From Hydractinia symbiolongicarpus (Eukaryota; Cnidaria; Hydrozoa; Anthoathecata; Hydractiniidae), in NCBI RefSeq assembly GCF_029227915.1, contig NC_079884.1, positions 18,416,001 through 18,480,000 of the forward strand: a stretch of DNA of 64,000 bases, in the 5' to 3' direction. Of this stretch, positions 12,410-24,960 are shown piece by piece. The notes below the pieces were generated by a model. The model worked only from the letters and a program-made list of their open reading frames with translations, made no database searches and was not told the origin of the DNA. A program made the position numbers and the translations under genes. Within the stretch, counting starts at the first letter, position 1; each line of letters opens with the position of its first letter.

Positions 12410-14412
12410 ATGACCTTTTGCCGCCTATTAACGGCCTTACACGTAATTCACGTGGTTCCACGTGTCTCTTCAGGTTGCCATTGGTCTAGTCCTACCACTA
12501 CGATCGTACTAGGACGTCCCAAATTGTTTTACATTGCTGAATAGCCTTATAACACCGTCAACTACGTGAGCAGCCCTCTAAAGGTTTTTATATGGCCTTT
12601 TTCCGCGTAATAATGTCCTTATCCATAAATCGCGTCGTTCGACACGTCTGCGCAAGTTTCCATTGGTCTAGTCCTTTCACTATGAATACACTACAAAGTC
12701 CCAAGTTCTTTTTCATTGCGCAAAAGCCTAATAACACCGTCAACTGCATGAACAGGCCTCTAAAGACTGTTATATGACCATTTGCCGCCTAATAATGACC
12801 TTACACATCAATCACGTCGTTCCACATGTCTGGGCAAGTTGCCATTGGTCTGTTCCTTTCAATCTCAATGCACTACGACGTACCAAGTCTATTTCCATCG
12901 CTTCATGACGTTATAACACCGTCAACTACATGTACATGCCTCTAAAGGCTGTTATATGACCTTTTGCCGCCTAATAACCGCCTTCCACGTAAATCACGTG
13001 GTTCCACGTGTCTGTTCAGGTTGCCATTGATCTAGTCCTACCAGTACGAATGTACTACGACGTCCCAAATCGTTTTACATTGCGCAATAGCCTTATAACT
13101 CCGTCAACTACTTGAGCAGCCCTCTAAAGGTTTTTATATGGCCTTTTGCCGCGTAATAATGACCTTACACATAAATCACGTCGTTCCACATGTCTGGGCA
13201 AGTTGCCATTGGTCTAGTCTTTTCACTATCAATGCGCTACGACGTCCCCAGTTGTTTTCCATTGTGCCATGACATTATAACACCGTCAACTAAGTGTACA
13301 GGCCTCTAAAGGCTGTTATATGACCTTTCACCGCCTAAATATGGCCTTACACATAAATCACGTGGTTCCACATGTCTGGGCAAGTTGGCATTGGTCTAGT
13401 ATTTTCACTATCAATGCACTACGACGTCCCAAGTTGTTTTTCATTGTGACATGGCCTTATAACACCGTCAACTACGCGTACAGTCCTCTAAAGTCCGTTA
13501 TATCACCTTTTGGTGCCTAATAATGACGTTACACATAAGTCACGTGGTTCCGCGTGTCTACACTGGTTACCATTGGTTTATTCCCTCGACACTCAATGAA
13601 CTACAACGTCCCTAGTCTATTTCCATTGCTGCATGACGTTATAACAGCGTCAACTATATGAACAGGCCTCTAAAGTCTGTTATATGACCTTTTGCCGTCT
13701 AATAATGACCTTACACATCAATCACGTCGTTCCACATGTCTGGGCAAGTTGCCATTGGTCTAGTATTTTCACTATCAATGCACAACGACGTCCCAAGTTG
13801 TTTTCCATTGTGCCATGACATTATAACACCGCCAACTACGTGTACAGGTCTCTAAAGTCTAATATATGACCTTTTGCCGCCTAATTATGACCTTACACAT
13901 AAATCACGTGGTTCCACATGTCTGGGCAAGTTGCCATTGGTCTAGTCCTTCCACTGTTAATGTACTACGACCTCCTAAGTCGCTTTCGATTGCGTCATGA
14001 CGTTATAACACCGTCAACTACGCGTACAGTCCTCTAAAGTCTGTTTTATGACCGTTTGTCACCTAATAATGGCCTTACACATAAATCACATGTTTCCACG
14101 TGTCTGTTCAGGTTGCCATTGGTCTCGTCGTTTCACTATCAATGCACTACGACGTCCCAAATCGTTTTACATTGCGGAATAGCCTTATAACACCGTCAAC
14201 TGCGCTAACAGGCCTCTAAAGGCTGTTATATCAATTTTTGCCGCCTAATAATGACGTTACACATAAATCACGTGGTTCTGCGTGTCTACACTGGTTACCA
14301 TTGGTTTTACTCCCTCGACACTCAATGAACTACAACGTCCCAAGTCTATTTACATTGCTGCATGACGTTATAACACCGACAACTACATGTACATGCCTCT
14401 AAATGCTGTTAT
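12410..14412 (+). repeat. 10-monomer HOR, copy 2, with one extra monomer (2003 bp)
   Basis: The same monomer order as copy 1, with one additional monomer at 13866-14047 (CTAATTATGACC type), making eleven. The extra monomer is of the same type as the one gained and lost in the adjacent 8-monomer array, which links the two arrays. Confidence 0.85.
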
Positions 14413-14776
14413 ATGAGCTTTTGCCGCCTAATAACTGCCTTACACGTAAATCACGTGGTTCCACGTGTCTGTTCAGGTTGCCATTGGTCAAGTCCTACCA
14501 TTGTGAATGTACTACGACGTCCCAAATCGTTTTACATTGCGCAATAGCCTTATAACACCGTCAACTACGTGAACAGGTCTCTAAAGGTTTTTATATGGCC
14601 TTTTGCCGCGTAATAATGACCTTACACATAAATCACGTCGTTCCACATGTCTGGGCAAGTTGCCATTGGTCTAGTCTTTTCACTATCAATGCGCCACGAC
14701 GTCCCCAGTTGTTTTCCATTGTGCCATGACATTATAACACCGTAAACTACGTGTACAGGCCTCTAAAGGCTGTTAT
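14413..14776 (+). repeat. Two-monomer transition into the 8-mer array
   Basis: Monomers at 14413 (ATGAGC start) and 14595 (ATGGCC with GCGTAATAATG) lie between the 10-mer copies and the first unit of the 8-mer array. The second is of the type that precedes each TTTACCGCC monomer inside the array. Confidence 0.75.
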
Positions 14777-16050
14777 ATGACCTTTTACCGCCTAATTATG
14801 GCCTTACACATAAATCACGTGGTTCCACATGTCTGGTCAAGTTGGCATTGGTCTAGTATCTTCACTATCAATGCACTACGACGTCCCAAGTTGTTTTCCA
14901 TTGTGACATGGCCTTATAACACCGTCAACTACGCGTACAGTCCTCTAAAGTCCGTTATAACACCTTTTGGTGCCTAATAATGACGTTACACATAAATCAC
15001 GTGGTTCCGCGTTTCTACACTGGTTACCATTGGTTTATTCCCTCGACACTCAATGAACTACAACGTCCCAAGTCTATTTCCATTGCTGCATGACGTTATA
15101 ACACCGTCAACTACATGAACAGGCCTCTAAAGTCTGTTATATGACCTTTTGCCGTCTAATAATGACCTTACACATCAATCACGTCGTTCCACATGTCTGG
15201 GCAAGTTGCCATTGGTCTAGTATTTTCACTATCAATGCACTACGACGTCCCAAGTTGTTTTCCATTGTGCCATGACATTATAACACCGCCAACTACGTGT
15301 ACAGGTCTCTAAAGTCTGTTATATGACCGTTTGCCGCCTAATAATGGCCTTACACATAAATCACGTGTTTCCACGTGTCTGTTCAGGTTGCCATTGATCT
15401 GGTCCTACCAGTACGAATGTACTACGACGTACCAAATCGTTTTACATTGCGCAATAGCCTTATAACACCGTCAACTACTTGAGCAGCCCTCTAAAGTTTT
15501 TTATATGGCCTTTTGCCGCGTAATAATGGCCTCACACATAAATCACGTCGTTCCACATGTCTGGGCAAGTTGCCATTGGTCTAGTCTTTTCACTATCAAT
15601 GCGCTACGACGTCCCCAGTTGTTTTCCATTGTGCCATGACATTATAACACCGTCAACTACGTGTACAGGCCTCTAAAGGCTGTTATATGACCTTTTACCG
15701 CCTAATTATGGCCTTACACATAAATCATGTGGTTCCACATGTCTGGGCAAGTTGGCATTGGTCTAGTATTTTCACTATCAACGCACTACGACGTCCCAAG
15801 TTGTTTTCCATTGTGACATGGCCTTATAACACCGTCACCTACGCGTACAGTCCTCTAAAGTCCGTTATATCACCTTTTGGTGCCTAATAATGACGTTACA
15901 CATAAGTCACGTGGTTCCGCGTGTCTACACTGGTTACCATTGGTTTATTCCCTCGACACTTAATGAACTACAACGTCCCAAGTCTATTTCCATTGCTGCA
16001 TGACGTTATAACACCGTCAACTACGTGTACAGGCCTCTAAAGGCTGTTAT
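14777..16050 (+). repeat. 8-mer array unit 1 (7 monomers)
   Basis: 1274 bp. Near 15300 the ACGTGTACAGGTCTCTAAAG segment continues directly as TCTGTTATATGACCGTTTG, skipping the monomer that follows in the 8-monomer units. Confidence 0.85.
15726..15741 (+). other. Perfect alternative dyad CATGTGG-TT-CCACATG
   Basis: The dyad at monomer positions 40-55 here reads CATGTGGTTCCACATG, two perfectly complementary 7-bp arms around TT. Related monomers (such as 16051) have CACGTGG..CCACATG, an imperfect dyad, so one C-to-T change makes the arms match. The same form is at 17182, 18457, 19913 and 21369 in sister units, so it may be one event copied. Confidence 0.8.
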
Positions 16051-17506
16051 ATGACCTTTTACCGCCTAATTATGGCCTTACACATAAATCACGTGGTTCC
16101 ACATGTCTGGGCAAGTTGGCATTGGTCTAGTATCTTCACTATCAATGCACTACGACGTCCCAAGTTGTATTCCATTGTGACATGGCCTTATAACACCGTC
16201 AACTACGCGTACAGTCCTCTAAAGTCCGTTATAACACCTTTTGGTGCCTAATAATGACGTTACACATAAATCACGTGGTTCCGCGTTTCTACACTGGTTA
16301 CCATTGGTTTATTCCCTCGACACTCAATGAACTACAACGTCCCAAGTCTATTTCCATTGCTGCATGACGTTATAACACCGTCAACTACATGAACAGGCCT
16401 CTAAAGTCTGTTATATGACCTTTTGCCGTCTAATAATGACCTTACACATCAATCACGTCGTTCCACATGTCTGGGCAAGTTGCCATTGGTCTAGTATTTT
16501 CACTATCAATGCACTACGACGTCCCAAGTTGTTTTCCATTGTGCCATGACATTATAACACCGCCAACTACGTGTACAGGTCTCTAAAGTCTAATATATGA
16601 CCTTTTGCCGCTTAATTATGACCTTACACATAAATCACGTGGTTCCACATGTCTGGGCAGGTTGCCATTGGTCTAGTCCTTCCACTGTTAATGTACTATG
16701 ACCTCCTAAGTCGTTTTCGATTGCGTCATGACGTTATGACACCGTCAACTACGCGTACAGTCCTCTAAAGTCTGTTATATGACCGTTTGCCGCCTAATAA
16801 TGGCCTTACACATAAATCACGTGTTTCCACGTGTCTGTTCAGGTTGCCATTGATCTGGTCCTACCAGTACGAATGTACTACGACGTCCCAAATCGTTTTA
16901 CATTGCGCAATAGCCTTATAACAACGTCAACTACTTGAGCAGCCCTCTAAAGTTTTTTATATGGCCTTTTGCCGCGTAATAATGGCCTCACACATAAATC
17001 ACGTCGTTCCACATGTCTGGGCAAGTTGCCATTGGTCTAGTCTTTTCACTATCAATGCGCTACGACGTCCCCAGTTGTTTTCCATTGTGCCATGACATTA
17101 TAACACCGTCAACTACGTGTACAGGCCTCTAAAGGCTGTTATATGACCTTTTACCGCCTAATTATGGCCTTACACATAAATCATGTGGTTCCACATGTCT
17201 GGGCAAGTTGGCATTGGTCTAGTATTTTCACTATCAACGCACTACGACGTCCCAAATTGTTTTCCATTGTGACATGGCCTTATAACACCGTCACCTACGC
17301 GTACAGTCCTCTAAAGTCCGTTATATCACCTTTTGGTGCCTAATAATGACGTTACACATAAGTCACGTGGTTCCGCGTGTCTACACTTGTTACCATTGGT
17401 TTATTCCCTCGACACTTAATGAACTACAACGTCCCAAGTCTATTTCCATTGCTGCATGACGTTATACCACCGTCAACTACATGAACAGGCCTCTAAAGTC
17501 TGTTAT
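16051..17506 (+). repeat. 8-mer array unit 2 (8 monomers)
   Basis: 1456 bp with monomers at 16051, 16233, 16415, 16597, 16779, 16961, 17143 and 17325. The 16051+16233 pair and the 17143+17325 pair are near-duplicates, so a dimer is repeated within the unit. Confidence 0.87.
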
Positions 17507-18781
17507 ATGGCCTTTTGCCGCGTAATAATGACCTTACACATAAATCACGTCGTTCCACATGTCTGGGCAAGTTGCCATTGGTCTAGTATCTTCACTACCA
17601 ATGCACTACGACGTCCCAAGTTGTTTTCCATTGTGACATGGCCTTATAACACCGTCAACTACGCGTACAGTCCTCTAAAGTCCGTTATAACACCTTTTGG
17701 TGCCTAATAATGACGTTACACATAAATCACGTGGTTCCGCGTTTCTACACTGGTTACCATTGGTTTATTCCCTCGACACTCAATGAACTACAACGTCCCA
17801 AGTCTATTTCCATTGCTGCATGACGTTATAACACCGTCAACTACATGAACAGGCCTCTAAAGTCTGTTATATGACCTTTTGCCGTCTAATAATGACCTTA
17901 CACATCAATCACGTCGTTCCACATGTCTGGGCAAGTTGCCATTGGTCTAGTATTTTCACTATCAATGCACTACGACGTCCCAAGTTTGTTTTCCATTGTG
18001 CCATGACATTATAACACCGCCAACTACGTGTACAGGTCTCTAAAGTCTGTTATATGACCGTTTGCCGCCTAATAATGGCCTTACACATAAATCACGTGTT
18101 TCCACGTGTCTGTTCAGGTTGCCATTGATCTGGTCCTACCAGTACGAATGTACTACGACGTCCCAAATCGTTTTACATTGCGCAATAGCCTTATAACACC
18201 GTCAACTACTTGAGCAGCCCTCTAAAGTTTTTTATATGGCCTTTTGCCGCGTAATAATGGCCTCACACATAAATCACGTCGTTCCACATGTCTGGGCAAG
18301 TTGCCATTGGTCTAGTCTTTTCACTATCAATGCGCTACGACGTCCCCAGTTGTTTTCCATTGTGCCATGACATTATAACACCGTCAACTACGTGTACAGG
18401 CCTCTAAAGGCTGTTATATGACCTTTTACCGCCTAATTATGGCCTTACACATAAATCATGTGGTTCCACATGTCTGGGCAAGTTGGCATTGGTCTAGTAT
18501 TTTCACTATCAACGCACTACGACGTCCCAAGTTGTTTTCCATTGTGACATGGCCTTATAACACCGTCACCTACGCGTACAGTCCTCTAAAGTCCGTTATA
18601 TCACCTTTTGGTGCCTAATAATGACGTTACACATAAGTCACGTGGTTCCGCGTGTCTACACTGGTTACCATTGGTTTATTCCCTCGACACTTAATGAACT
18701 ACAACGTCCCAAGTCTATTTCCATTGCTGCATGACGTTATAACACCGTCAACTACGTGTACAGGCCTCTAAAGGCTGTTAT
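17507..18781 (+). repeat. 8-mer array unit 3 (7 monomers, hybrid first monomer)
   Basis: 1275 bp. It lacks the same monomer as unit 1 and has one extra T in AAGTTTGTTTTCC near 17985. Its first monomer is a hybrid: the left half is ATGGCC..GCGTAATAATGACC type, the right half is the TAGTATCTTCACT type normal for this slot. The preceding monomer end (ACTACATGAACAGG) also differs from sister units, so a crossover lies near 17470-17590. Confidence 0.82.
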
Positions 18782-20237
18782 ATGACCTTTTACCGCCTAA
18801 TTATGGCCTTACACATAAATCACGTGGTTCCACATGTCTGGGCAAGTTGGCATTGGTCTAGTATCTTCACTATCAATGCACTACGACGTCCCAAGTTGTT
18901 TTCCATTGTGACATGGCCTTATAACACCGTCAACTACGCGTACAGTCCTCTAAAGTCCGTTATAACACCTTTTGGTGCCTAATAATGACGTTACACATAA
19001 ATCACGTGGTTCCGCGTTTCTACACTGGTTACCATTGGTTTATTCCCTCGACACTCAATGAACTACAACGTCCCAAGTCTATTTCCATTGCTGCATGACG
19101 TTATAACACCGTCAACTACATGAACAGGCCTCTAAAGTCTGTTATATGACCTTTTGCCGTCTAATAATGACCTTACACATCAATCACGTCGTTCCACATG
19201 TCTGGGCAAGTTGCCATTGGTCTAGTATTTTCACTATCAATGCACTACGACGTCCCAAGTTGTTTTCCATTGTGCCATGACATTATAACACCGCCAACTA
19301 CGTGTACAGGTCTCTAAAGTCTAATATGTGACCTTTTGCCGCTTAATTATGACCTTACACATAAATCACGTGGTTCCACATGTCTGGGCAGGTTGCCATT
19401 GGTCTAGTCCTTCCACTGTTAATGTACTACGACCTCCTAAGTCGTTTTCGATTGCGTCATGACGTTATGACACCGTCAACTACGCGTACAGTCCTCTAAA
19501 GTCTGTTATATGACCGTTTGCCGCCTAATAATGGCCTTACACATAAATCACGTGTTTCCACGTGTCTGTTCAGGTTGCCATTGATCTGGTCCTACCAGTA
19601 CGAATGTACTACGACGTCCCAAATCGTTTTACATTGCGCAATAGCCTTATAACACCGTCAACTACTTGAGCAGCCCTCTAAAGTTTTTTATATGGCCTTT
19701 TGCCGCGTAATAATGGCCTCACACATAAATCACGTCGTTCCACATGTCTGGGCAAGTTGCCATTGGTCTAGTCTTTTCACTATCAATGCGCTACGACGTC
19801 CCCAGTTGTTTTCCATTGTGCCATGACATTATAACACCGTCAACTACGTGTACAGGCCTCTAAAGGCTGTTATATGACCTTTTACCGCCTAATTATGGCC
19901 TTACACATAAATCATGTGGTTCCACATGTCTGGGCAAGTTGGCATTGGTCTAGTATTTTCACTATCAACGCACTACGACGTCCCAAGTTGTTTTCCATTG
20001 TGACATGGCCTTATAACACCGTCACCTACGCGTACAGTCCTCTAAAGTCCGTTATATCACCTTTTGGTGCCTAATAATGACGTTACACATAAGTCACGTG
20101 GTTCCGCGTGTCTACACTGGTTACCATTGGTTTATTCCCTCGACACTTAATGAACTACAACGTCCCAAGTCTATTTCCATTGCTGCATGACGTTATAACA
20201 CCGTCAACTACGTGTACAGGCCTCTAAAGGCTGTTAT
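18782..20237 (+). repeat. 8-mer array unit 4 (8 monomers)
   Basis: 1456 bp, almost identical to unit 5 by eye. A private change is CTAATATGTGACC near 19325. Confidence 0.88.
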
Positions 20238-21693
20238 ATGACCTTTTACCGCCTAATTATGGCCTTACACATAAATCACGTGGTTCCACATGTCTGGGCA
20301 AGTTGGCATTGGTCTAGTATCTTCACTATCAATGCACTACGACGTCCCAAGTTGTTTTCCATTGTGACATGGCCTTATAACACCGTCAACTACGCGTACA
20401 GTCCTCTAAAGTCCGTTATAACACCTTTTGGTGCCTAATAATGACGTTACACATAAATCACGTGGTTCCGCGTTTCTACACTGGTTACCATTGGTTTATT
20501 CCCTCGACACTCAATGAACTACAACGTCCCAAGTCTATTTCCATTGCTGCATGACGTTATAACACCGTCAACTACATGAACAGGCCTCTAAAGTCTGTTA
20601 TATGACCTTTTGCCGTCTAATAATGACCTTACACATCAATCACGTCGTTCCACATGTCTGGGCAAGTTGCCATTGGTCTAGTATTTTCACTATCAATGCA
20701 CTACGACGTCCCAAGTTGTTTTCCATTGTGCCATGACATTATAACACCGCCAACTACGTGTACAGGTCTCTAAAGTCTAATATATGACCTTTTGCCGCTT
20801 AATTATGACCTTACACATAAATCACGTGGTTCCACATGTCTGGGCAGGTTGCCATTGGTCTAGTCCTTCCACTGTTAATGTACTACGACCTCCTAAGTCG
20901 TTTTCGATTGCGTCATGACGTTATGACACCGTCAACTACGCGTACAGTCCTCTAAAGTCTGTTATATGACCGTTTGCCGCCTAATAATGGCCTTACACAT
21001 AAATCACGTGATTCCACGTGTCTGTTCAGGTTGCCATTGATCTGGTCCTACCAGTACGAATGTACTACGACGTCCCAAATCGTTTTACATTGCGCAATAG
21101 CCTTATAACACCGTCAACTACTTGAGCAGCCCTCTAAAGTTTTTTATATGGCCTTTTGCCGCGTAATAATGGCCTCACACATAAATCACGTCGTTCCACA
21201 TGTCTGGGCAAGTTGCCATTGGTCTAGTCTTTTCACTATCAATGCGCTACGACGTCCCCAGTTGTTTTCCATTGTGCCATGACATTATAACACCGTCAAC
21301 TACGTGTACAGGCCTCTAAAGGCTGTTATATGACCTTTTACCGCCTAATTATGGCCTTACACATAAATCATGTGGTTCCACATGTCTGGGCAAGTTGGCA
21401 TTGGTCTAGTATTTTCACTATCAACGCACTACGACGTCCCAAGTTGTTTTCCATTGTGACATGGCCTTATAACACCGTCACCTACGCGTACAGTCCTCTA
21501 AAGTCCGTTATATCACCTTTTGGTGCCTAATAATGACGTTACACATAAGTCACGTGGTTCCGCGTGTCTACACTGGTTACCATTGGTTTATTCCCTCGAC
21601 ACTTAATGAACTACAACGTCCCAAGTCTATTTCCATTGCTGCATGACGTTATAACACCGTCAACTACATGAACAGGCCTCTAAAGTCTGTTAT
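20238..21693 (+). repeat. 8-mer array unit 5 (8 monomers)
   Basis: 1456 bp, almost identical to unit 4. A private change is CACGTGATTCCACGTG near 21007, where the other units read CACGTGTTTCCACGTG. Confidence 0.88.
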
Positions 21694-23302
21694 ATGACCT
21701 TTTGCCGTCTAATAATGACCTTACACATCAATCACGTCGTTCCACATGTCTGGGCAAGTTGCCATTGGTCTAGTATTTTCACTATCAATGCACTACGACG
21801 TCCCAAGTTGTTTTCCATTGTGCCATGACATTATAACACCGCCAACTACGTCTACAGGTCTCTAAAGTCTAATATATGACCTTTTGCCGCCTAATTATGA
21901 CCTTACACATAAATCACGTGGTTCCACATGTCTGGGCAAGTTGCCATTGGTCTAGTCCTTCCACTGTTAATGTACTACGATTTCCTAAGTCGTTTCTGAT
22001 TGCGTCATGACGTTATAACACCGTCAACTACGCGTACAGTCCTCTAAAGTCTGTTATATGACCGTTTGCCGCCTAATAATGGCCTTACACATAAATCACA
22101 TGTTTCCACGTGTCTGTTCAGGTTGCCATTGGTCTCGTCCTTTCACTATCAATGCACTACGACGACCCAAATCGTTTTGCATTTCGCAATAGCCTTATAA
22201 CACCGTCAACTACGTGAACAGGTCTCTAAAGGTTGTTATATAACCTTTTGCCGCCTAATAATGGCCTTATCCATAAATCACGTCGTTCCACATGTCTGGG
22301 AAAGTTGCCATTGGTCTATTCCTTTTAATATCAACAGACTACGACGTCCCAAGTAGTTTTCCATTGCGCCATGGCCCTGTAACACCGTCAACTCAGCGTA
22401 CAATCCTCTCAATGCTGTAATATGGCATTCTGCTGTCTAATAAAGACCTCATGCGTAATCAGGTGGTTCCGAGTGTCTGCACTGGTTACCATTGGGATAC
22501 TCCGTCCACTCTCAATGGACTATAAAGTCCCAAATCGTTTTCCATTGCGCCATGACATTATAACACCGCCAACTACGTGTACAGGTCTCTAAAGCCTAAT
22601 ATATGACCTTTTGCCGCCTAATTATGACCTTACACATAAATCACGTGGTTCCACATGTCTGGGCAAGTTGCCATTGGTCTAGTCCTTCCACTGGTAATGT
22701 ACTACGACCTCCTAAGTCGTTTTCGATTGCGTCATGACGTTATAACACCGTCAACTACGCGTACAGCCCCCAAAATCTGTTATATGACCGTTTGCCGCCT
22801 AATAATTGTCTTACACATAAATCACGTCGTTTCACATGTCTGGGCAAGTTGCCATTGGTCTGGTCCTTTCACTATCAATGCACTACGACCTCCCAAGTTC
22901 TTTTCCACTGCGCAATAGCCTTATAACACCGTCAACAACGCGCACAGTCCTCTAAAGTCCGTTATATCACCTTTTGGTGCCTAATAATGACGTTACACAT
23001 AAATCACGTGGTTCCGCGAGTCTACACTGTTTACCATTGGTTTATTCCCTCGACACTCAATGAACTACAACGTCCCAAGTCTATTTCCATTGCTGCATGA
23101 CGTTATAACACGGTCAACTACATATACATGACTCTAAAGGCTGTTATATGAGCTTTTGCCGCCTAATAACCGCCTTACACGTAAATCACGTGGTTCCACG
23201 TGTCTCTTCAGGTTGCCATTGGTCAAGTCCCAAATCGTTTTACATTGCGCAATAGCCTTATAACACCGTCAACTACGTGAACAGGCCTCTAAAAGATGTT
23301 AT
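21694..23302 (+). repeat. Transitional satellite after the 8-mer array
   Basis: About nine monomers that begin like the 8-mer array and then diverge. They include an R-type monomer near 22421 and a 27-bp deletion near 23230. Register from 21330 to 23303 is 11 monomers minus 29 bp. No gene is seen. Confidence 0.87.
23221..23240 (+). other. 27-bp deletion junction inside a monomer
   Basis: GGTCAAGTCC runs directly into CAAATCG. Related monomers (for example near 14490-14525) have 27 further bases between these points. GTCC is present at both ends of the missing segment, consistent with deletion at a 4-bp microhomology. Confidence 0.85.
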
Positions 23303-24960
23303 ATGACCTTTTGCCTCCTATTATCGTCCTTGCACGTATATCACGTCGTTCCACGTGTCTGTGCAGGTTGGCATTGGTCTAGTCCTTCCACTATCAATGT
23401 ACTACGACGTCCCAAATTAATTTACATTGCGCAATACCCTTATAACACCGTCAACTGCGCTAACAGGCCTCTAAAGGCTGTTATATGAATTTTTGCCGCC
23501 TTATAATGGCCTTACACATAAATCACGTCGTTCCACATGTCTGGGCAAGTTGCCATTGGTCTATTCCTTTCACTATCAACAGACTACGACGTCCCAAGTT
23601 GTTTTCCATTGCGCCATGGCCCTGTAACACCGTCAACTCTGCGTACAATCCTCTCAATGCTGTAATATGGCATTCTGCTGTCTAATAAAGACCTCATGCG
23701 TAAATCAGGTGGTTCCGAGTGTCTACACTGGCTACCATTGGGATACTCCTTCCACTCTCAATGGACTATAAAGTCCCAAATCGTTTTCCATTGCGCCATG
23801 GCCTTATAACACCGTCAACTGCATAACCAGGCCTCTAAAGACTGTTATATGACCTTTTGCCGCCTAATAATGACCTTACACATCAATCACGTCGCTCCAC
23901 ATGTCTGGGCAAGTTGCCATTGGTCTGGTCCTTTCAATCTCAATGCACTACGACGTCCCAAGTTGTTTTCCATTGTGCCATGGCCTTATAACACAGTCAA
24001 CTACGTCAACAGGTCTCTAAAGTTTGTTATATAACCTTTTGACGCCTAATAACGGCCTTACACGTGAATCACGTGGTTCCACGTGTCTGTTCAGGTTGCC
24101 ATTGGTCTAGTCCTACCACTACGAATATACTACGACGTCCCAAATCGTTTTACATTGCGGAATAGCCTTATAACGCCGTCAACTACGTGAGGAACCCTCT
24201 ACATGTTTTTATATGGCCTTTTGCCAACTAATAATGGCCTTACACATCAATCACGTCGTTCCACATGTCTGGGCAAGTTGCTATTGGTCTTGTCCTTTCA
24301 ATCTCAATGCACTACGACGTCCCAAGTTGTTTTCCATTGTGGCATGGCCTTATAACACCGTCAACTACGTGTACAGGCCTCTAAAAGATGTTATATGACC
24401 TTTTGCCTCCTATTATCGTCCTTGCACGTATATCAGGTCGTTCCACGTGTCTGTGCAGGTTGGCATTGGTCTAGTCCTTCCATTATCAATGTACTACGAC
24501 GTCCCAAATTAATTTACATTGCGCAATACCCTTATAACACCGTCAACTGCGCTAACAGGCCTCTAAAGGCTGTTATATGAATTTTTGCCGCCTTATAATG
24601 GCCTTACACATAAATCATGTCGTTCCACATGTCTGGGCAAGTTGCCATTGGTCTATTCCTTTCACTATCAACAGACTACGACGTCCCAAGTTGTTTTCCA
24701 TTGCGCCATGGCCCTGTAACACCGTCAACTCAGCGTACAATCCTCTCAATGCTGTAATATGGCATTCTGCTGTCTAATAAAGACCTCATGCGTAAATCAG
24801 GTGGTTCCGAGTGTCTGCACTGGTTACCATTGGGATACTCCTTCCACTCTCAATGGACTATAAAGTCCCAAATCGTTTTCATGGCCTTATAACAACGCCA
24901 ACTACGCGTACAATCGTCTAAAGGCTGTTATATGACCTTTTGCCGCCTAATAACCGCCTT
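23303..24960 (+). repeat. 6-monomer HOR (1092 bp), about 1.5 copies
   Basis: Equivalent monomers repeat at exactly 1092 bp: 23303 and 24395 (TTTTGCCTCCTATTATCG type), 23485 and 24577 (ATGAATTTTTGCCGCC), 23667 and 24759 (R type). The second copy breaks off after a 9-bp deletion at 24880. Relatives of the 23303-23850 order lie at 9679, 35851 and 48939. Confidence 0.86.
24871..24890 (+). other. 9-bp deletion junction inside a monomer
   Basis: The sister monomer reads GTTTTCCATTGCGCCATGGCC; here it reads GTTTTCATGGCC. CAT occurs at both ends of the lost segment. Register from 24577 to 25841 is 7 monomers minus 10 bp, consistent with this loss plus one base. Confidence 0.8.

Larger units (their letters stand above)
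14777..21693 (+). repeat. Homogeneous 8-monomer HOR array (1456-bp unit, five units)
   Basis: Units start at 14777, 16051, 17507, 18782 and 20238, with lengths 1274, 1456, 1275, 1456 and 1456 bp, i.e. 7, 8, 7, 8 and 8 monomers. Copies look almost identical by eye over their full length, the highest homogeneity in the window together with 49-64 kb. The two short units lack the same monomer (CTTAATTATGACC type). The array exits at 21694, where the expected TTTACCGCC monomer is replaced by a TTTTGCCGTCTAATAATG monomer. Near-identity implies recent amplification or strong homogenisation. Confidence 0.92.
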
